In this document: in pieces, positions 61,833 to 64,000 of the stretch | Position numbering within the stretch: position 1 is the first letter of the stretch | Layout of the letters: every line of letters starts with the position of its first letter | Assembly (NCBI RefSeq): GCF_022809715.1 | Contig: NZ_CP094460.1 | Location: forward strand, 1,860,001-1,924,000 | Direction: 5' to 3' | Length of the DNA: 64,000 nt | DNA from: Burkholderia pyrrocinia | GTDB lineage: Bacteria > Pseudomonadota > Gammaproteobacteria > Burkholderiales > Burkholderiaceae | Translations under genes and position numbers: made by a program | The notes under the pieces: model-generated | Databases searched by the model: none | Told to the model about the DNA's origin: nothing | The model's input: only the letters and a program-made list of their open reading frames with translations

Positions 61833-62815
61833 TGCGCGACTCCCGTCAGGCATCCTTCCGGTTGAGCGGCTGTCGGAGAGCGGCCGTCCGCATAGCGGAA
61901 GCCCTTCGGCAACCCGGCGTCCGGCACGTGGCCGTACAGCGCCTCGGACGGCAGCGCGTCGTGCAGGATCGCGCGCGCGGCGAGCAGCGCGTCGACGTCG
62001 ACGCCCGTGTCGACTCCCATCGATTCGAGCAGGAACACGAGATCCTCGGTGACGATGTTGCCGGTCGCGCCCGGCGCATACGGGCAGCCGCCAAGGCCGC
62101 CCTGGCTCGCGTCGATCGTCGTCACGCCCGCATCGAGCGCCGCGACGACGTTCGCAAGCCCCTGCCCGCGCGTGTTGTGGAAATGCGCGCCGCCCGCCTT
62201 GTCGCCGACTTCGCGCCGCAGGCGAGCAAACAGCCGGCGCACCTGCGCCGGGTTCGCATAACCGCTCGTATCGGACAACCCGATTTCGTCGACGCCGCAC
62301 TCGGCCATCGCGACGGCCATCGCGATCGTCTCGTCGTCGCTGACGGCGCCCGCGATCGTGCAGCCGAACGCGACCGACACGCCCGCCTCGATCTGCACCG
62401 ACGGAAACCGCGCATCGCGCAGCGCGACGATCGCGCGCACCTCGTCGATCATCTGCGCGGGCGTCTTGCGGATGTTCGCCAGCGAATGCGCTTCCGTCAC
62501 CGATACCGGCAGCGTCAGCTTGTGCACGCCCGCGTCGAATGCGCCCTCGGCGCCGCGCAGGTTCGGCGCGAGCGCGGCGACGTGCAGCCCGGGAATCGCC
62601 AGCGCGTGCGCGACGACTTCGCGCACATCGGCCATCTGCGGCAACAGCCTGGCCGGCACGAACGACCCCACCTCGATCTCGCGCAGGCCGGCCGCGGCCA
62701 GCGCGGTGATCCAGCGCAGCTTGCCGGCCGTCGGCATCACGGTCCTGATGCTCTGCAGGCCATCGCGCGGCCCGACCTCGCTGACCAGCACCTTCGGATA
62801 TTCGGAAACGCTCAT
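61829..62815 (-). CDS. Hydroxymethylglutaryl-CoA lyase-like enzyme
   Basis: 328 residues from ATG 62815 (GAGG ribosome site; ATG 62827 is an alternative). VSEVGPRDGLQ with the catalytic Arg-Asp, GLSDTSGYANP, HFHNTRGQGLAN and the cysteine loop GGLGGCPYAPGATGN are HMGL-like family hallmarks. It cleaves a 3-hydroxy-3-methylglutaryl-CoA-like thioester. First gene of the operon; two TTCT-N7-AGAA sites lie upstream. Confidence 0.92.
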   Translation of the reverse strand: MSVSEYPKVLVSEVGPRDGLQSIRTVMPTAGKLRWITALAAAGLREIEVGSFVPARLLPQMADVREVVAHALAIPGLHVAALAPNLRGAEGAFDAGVHKLTLPVSVTEAHSLANIRKTPAQMIDEVRAIVALRDARFPSVQIEAGVSVAFGCTIAGAVSDDETIAMAVAMAECGVDEIGLSDTSGYANPAQVRRLFARLRREVGDKAGGAHFHNTRGQGLANVVAALDAGVTTIDASQGGLGGCPYAPGATGNIVTEDLVFLLESMGVDTGVDVDALLAARAILHDALPSEALYGHVPDAGLPKGFRYADGRSPTAAQPEGCLTGVAQ

Positions 62816-62829
62816 TCGATACCTCATCG

Positions 62830-62844
62830 TTCTATCTGAAAGAA
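62830..62844. promoter_or_regulatory. IclR operator candidate A
   Basis: TTCTATCTGAAAGAA, TTCT-N7-AGAA, just upstream of the lyase gene and spaced 20 bp from site B. Confidence 0.6.
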
Positions 62845-62849
62845 TCTAG

Positions 62850-62864
62850 TTCTGTTTGATAGAA
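62850..62864. promoter_or_regulatory. IclR operator candidate B
   Basis: TTCTGTTTGATAGAA; with flanking bases it is the longer inverted repeat AGTTCT-N7-AGAACT (62848-62866). Confidence 0.7.
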
Positions 62865-62933
62865 CTTTAGGTGCGTGCCGAATGGGCTGTAAGCGGGGTA
62901 TACCCGCAAAATTGCGATTTTCTGGAACTTGAA

Positions 62934-62948
62934 TTCTGTCAGGCAGAA
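62934..62948. promoter_or_regulatory. IclR operator candidate C
   Basis: TTCTGTCAGGCAGAA, 40 bp before the iclR start; same TTCT-N7-AGAA form with a CAG/CTG extension. Confidence 0.65.
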
Positions 62949-62987
62949 CGATATAGTCGACCGACCATCATCCGAAGGAAGCAGGCA

Positions 62988-63806
62988 GTGCCTACGACTC
63001 AAGCAGATCACGCCGGCGACGGGACCGATTCGTCGGCCGAGGAAGCCTCCAGCGGCGTCGCCGTGCTCGACCGCGCGTTCGCGATCCTCCGTGCATTCGG
63101 ACCGACCGACGACCGGCTGTCGCTCGCCGAACTGTCGCGCCGCACCGGGCTGTACAAGAGCACGATCCTGCGTCTGCTCGCCGCGCTCGAACATGGCGGC
63201 TTCATGCGCAAGCTCGACGACGGCCAGTACGCGATCGGACACGAGCCGCTGCGGCTCGCCGCGCTGTACCAGCGCTCGTTCCGGGTCGGCCCGGTGGTCG
63301 AGCCGCTGCTCGAGACGCTGAGCCGCGAACTCGGGGAAACGGCGTCGTTCTATGTGCGCCAGGGCGACATGCGTTCGGTGCTCTACCGCGTCGAGCCCGC
63401 ACGCGCGGTGCGCGTGTCGATTCGCGTCGGCGAGGAGTTTCCGGTTGGCCAGGGCGCGTCCGGGAAGGTGCTGCTGGCGTTCACCGACACGCAGGACGCA
63501 CGCTGGAACGACGTGCGCGAACGACTGTGGGCCGCGTCGTACGGCGAGCGCGACCCCGAGACGGCGTCGGCGTCCGCGCCCGTGTTCGATGCTGCCGGCG
63601 CATGCGTCGGCGCGCTGACCGTGTCGGGCCCGAAATCGCGGCTCGCCGCCGCGCCCGCGATGGCGGCGGCGCTCGCGATGCTGCTGCCGCTCGCGCAGAA
63701 GGCGACCGTCGCACTCGGCGGCGCGGGCGCACGCTACGACGCGGCCGCCGTGCGCGACAGCCTCGCGCGGCTCGCGTCGGCAGCGGACGACGCCGCGGGG
63801 GCCTAG
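62988..63806 (+). CDS. IclR-family transcriptional regulator
   Basis: 272 residues from the GTG with ribosome site AAGGAAG. IclR HTH AFGPTDDRLSLAELSRRTGLYKSTILRLLAALEHGGF, then the effector domain with YVRQGDMRSVLYRVEP and the GQGASGKVLL segment. It is divergent from the catabolic operon and probably controls it and itself through the three TTCT-N7-AGAA sites. The inducer should be an acid from that pathway. Confidence 0.93.
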   Translation: MPTTQADHAGDGTDSSAEEASSGVAVLDRAFAILRAFGPTDDRLSLAELSRRTGLYKSTILRLLAALEHGGFMRKLDDGQYAIGHEPLRLAALYQRSFRVGPVVEPLLETLSRELGETASFYVRQGDMRSVLYRVEPARAVRVSIRVGEEFPVGQGASGKVLLAFTDTQDARWNDVRERLWAASYGERDPETASASAPVFDAAGACVGALTVSGPKSRLAAAPAMAAALAMLLPLAQKATVALGGAGARYDAAAVRDSLARLASAADDAAGA

Positions 63807-63949
63807 TCGGCCGCGCGCGCGTCCGGAAGCGCGACAGCGCAAACGGCGGCCGCGTGCGACACTGGCCGCCGATGCACGCATCGCACGCCGCCCGTGTGCG
63901 CACCATGCTTGCAACCGTCAACCGGCCATGCACAAGAGGGGCATCCGCC

Positions 63950-64000
63950 ATGAACGCCGCGCGCACCGCCACCTGGTATTTCGATTTCGTTTCGCCGTTC
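63950..64000 (+). CDS. DsbA-family 2-hydroxychromene-2-carboxylate isomerase-like protein, 3' cut by the window
   Basis: Only 17 codons are present: MNAARTATWYFDFVSPF. The WYFDFVSP(Y/F) opening is typical of the HCCA isomerase/kappa-GST fold of DsbA-like proteins, where the serine binds glutathione. The rest lies outside, so the call is provisional. The preceding CCGCC is a weak ribosome site. Confidence 0.65.
   Translation, partial: MNAARTATWYFDFVSPF

Noticed and set aside
1..64000. CRISPR arrays, tRNA or rRNA genes
   Set aside because: No regularly spaced repeats and no tRNA cloverleaf or rRNA segments were recognised when reading the window.

Overview
The window looks like a chromosomal segment of a Burkholderia cepacia complex bacterium. 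The base composition is uniformly GC-rich. The gene families are typical of that group: a Burkholderia-type trimeric porin with a TTG start, a bhuRSTUV-type heme operon, the FabV enoyl reductase, an AidA/PixA-family protein and many small LysR/TetR/AraC/IclR regulator-plus-oxidoreductase units. The assignment rests on recognised families, not on a database match. No rRNA, tRNA or CRISPR array was seen.

Layout. 1-2.8 kb: a cut-off NmrA-type gene, the decayed end of an AhpD/carboxymuconolactone decarboxylase gene, and an SDR with a TetR regulator. 3-4.5 kb: zwf. 4.5-11.3 kb: a LysR regulator divergent from an MFS efflux gene and a run of redox enzymes (MoaF-like protein, luciferase-like flavin enzyme, two aldo/keto reductases, an old yellow enzyme). 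11.4-19 kb: a DUF3455 protein, an O-methyltransferase/TetR pair, an NCS2 purine permease, small membrane proteins, a GlxA-type and a LysR regulator. 19.2-25.2 kb: an orphan amino-acid binding protein, a succinylglutamate desuccinylase-like hydrolase, a MetQ-type binding protein, a porin, a candidate small RNA and three small genes. 25.3-31.7 kb: a Fur-box-led heme uptake operon (receptor, cytoplasmic heme protein, binding protein, permease, ATPase). 31.8-35 kb: a VOC protein, a TRIC-type channel and a bifunctional penicillin-binding protein.

35.2-37.2 kb is an accessory islet: a broken aminoglycoside phosphotransferase gene, an AT-richer AidA/PixA-family gene and a shredded transposase tail. 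37.4-45.4 kb holds a ureidoglycine aminohydrolase, a glycine-zipper protein, an isoprenylcysteine-methyltransferase-like protein, a HIT protein, a secreted propeller protein, a serine hydrolase and a GST. 45.5-50 kb is a four-gene membrane/epimerase operon with a GbsR-type regulator; both promoters carry almost identical 26-bp palindromes. 50.1-55.2 kb: fabV, an SDR/TetR divergent pair, a secreted HExxH protein, a YhfC-type membrane protease and a GNAT enzyme.

55.4-57 kb contains the most interesting mobile feature: a tnpB-only IS200/IS605-type element of about 1.16 kb inserted in an arsR gene upstream of two SRPBCC genes. The two arsR halves rejoin in frame if the element is removed. The tnpB stop codon lies inside the right-end hairpin, so the predicted omega RNA guide would read straight into the disrupted arsR sequence. 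58-63.8 kb is a catabolic operon (HMG-CoA-lyase-like enzyme, CaiB/BaiF CoA-transferase, MFS importer, amidohydrolase) divergent from an IclR regulator, with three matching TTCT-N7-AGAA sites between them. The window ends inside a DsbA-family 2-hydroxychromene-2-carboxylate isomerase-like gene.

A recurring theme is that local regulators come with recognisable paired operators, which gives directly testable regulons for five of the small units.
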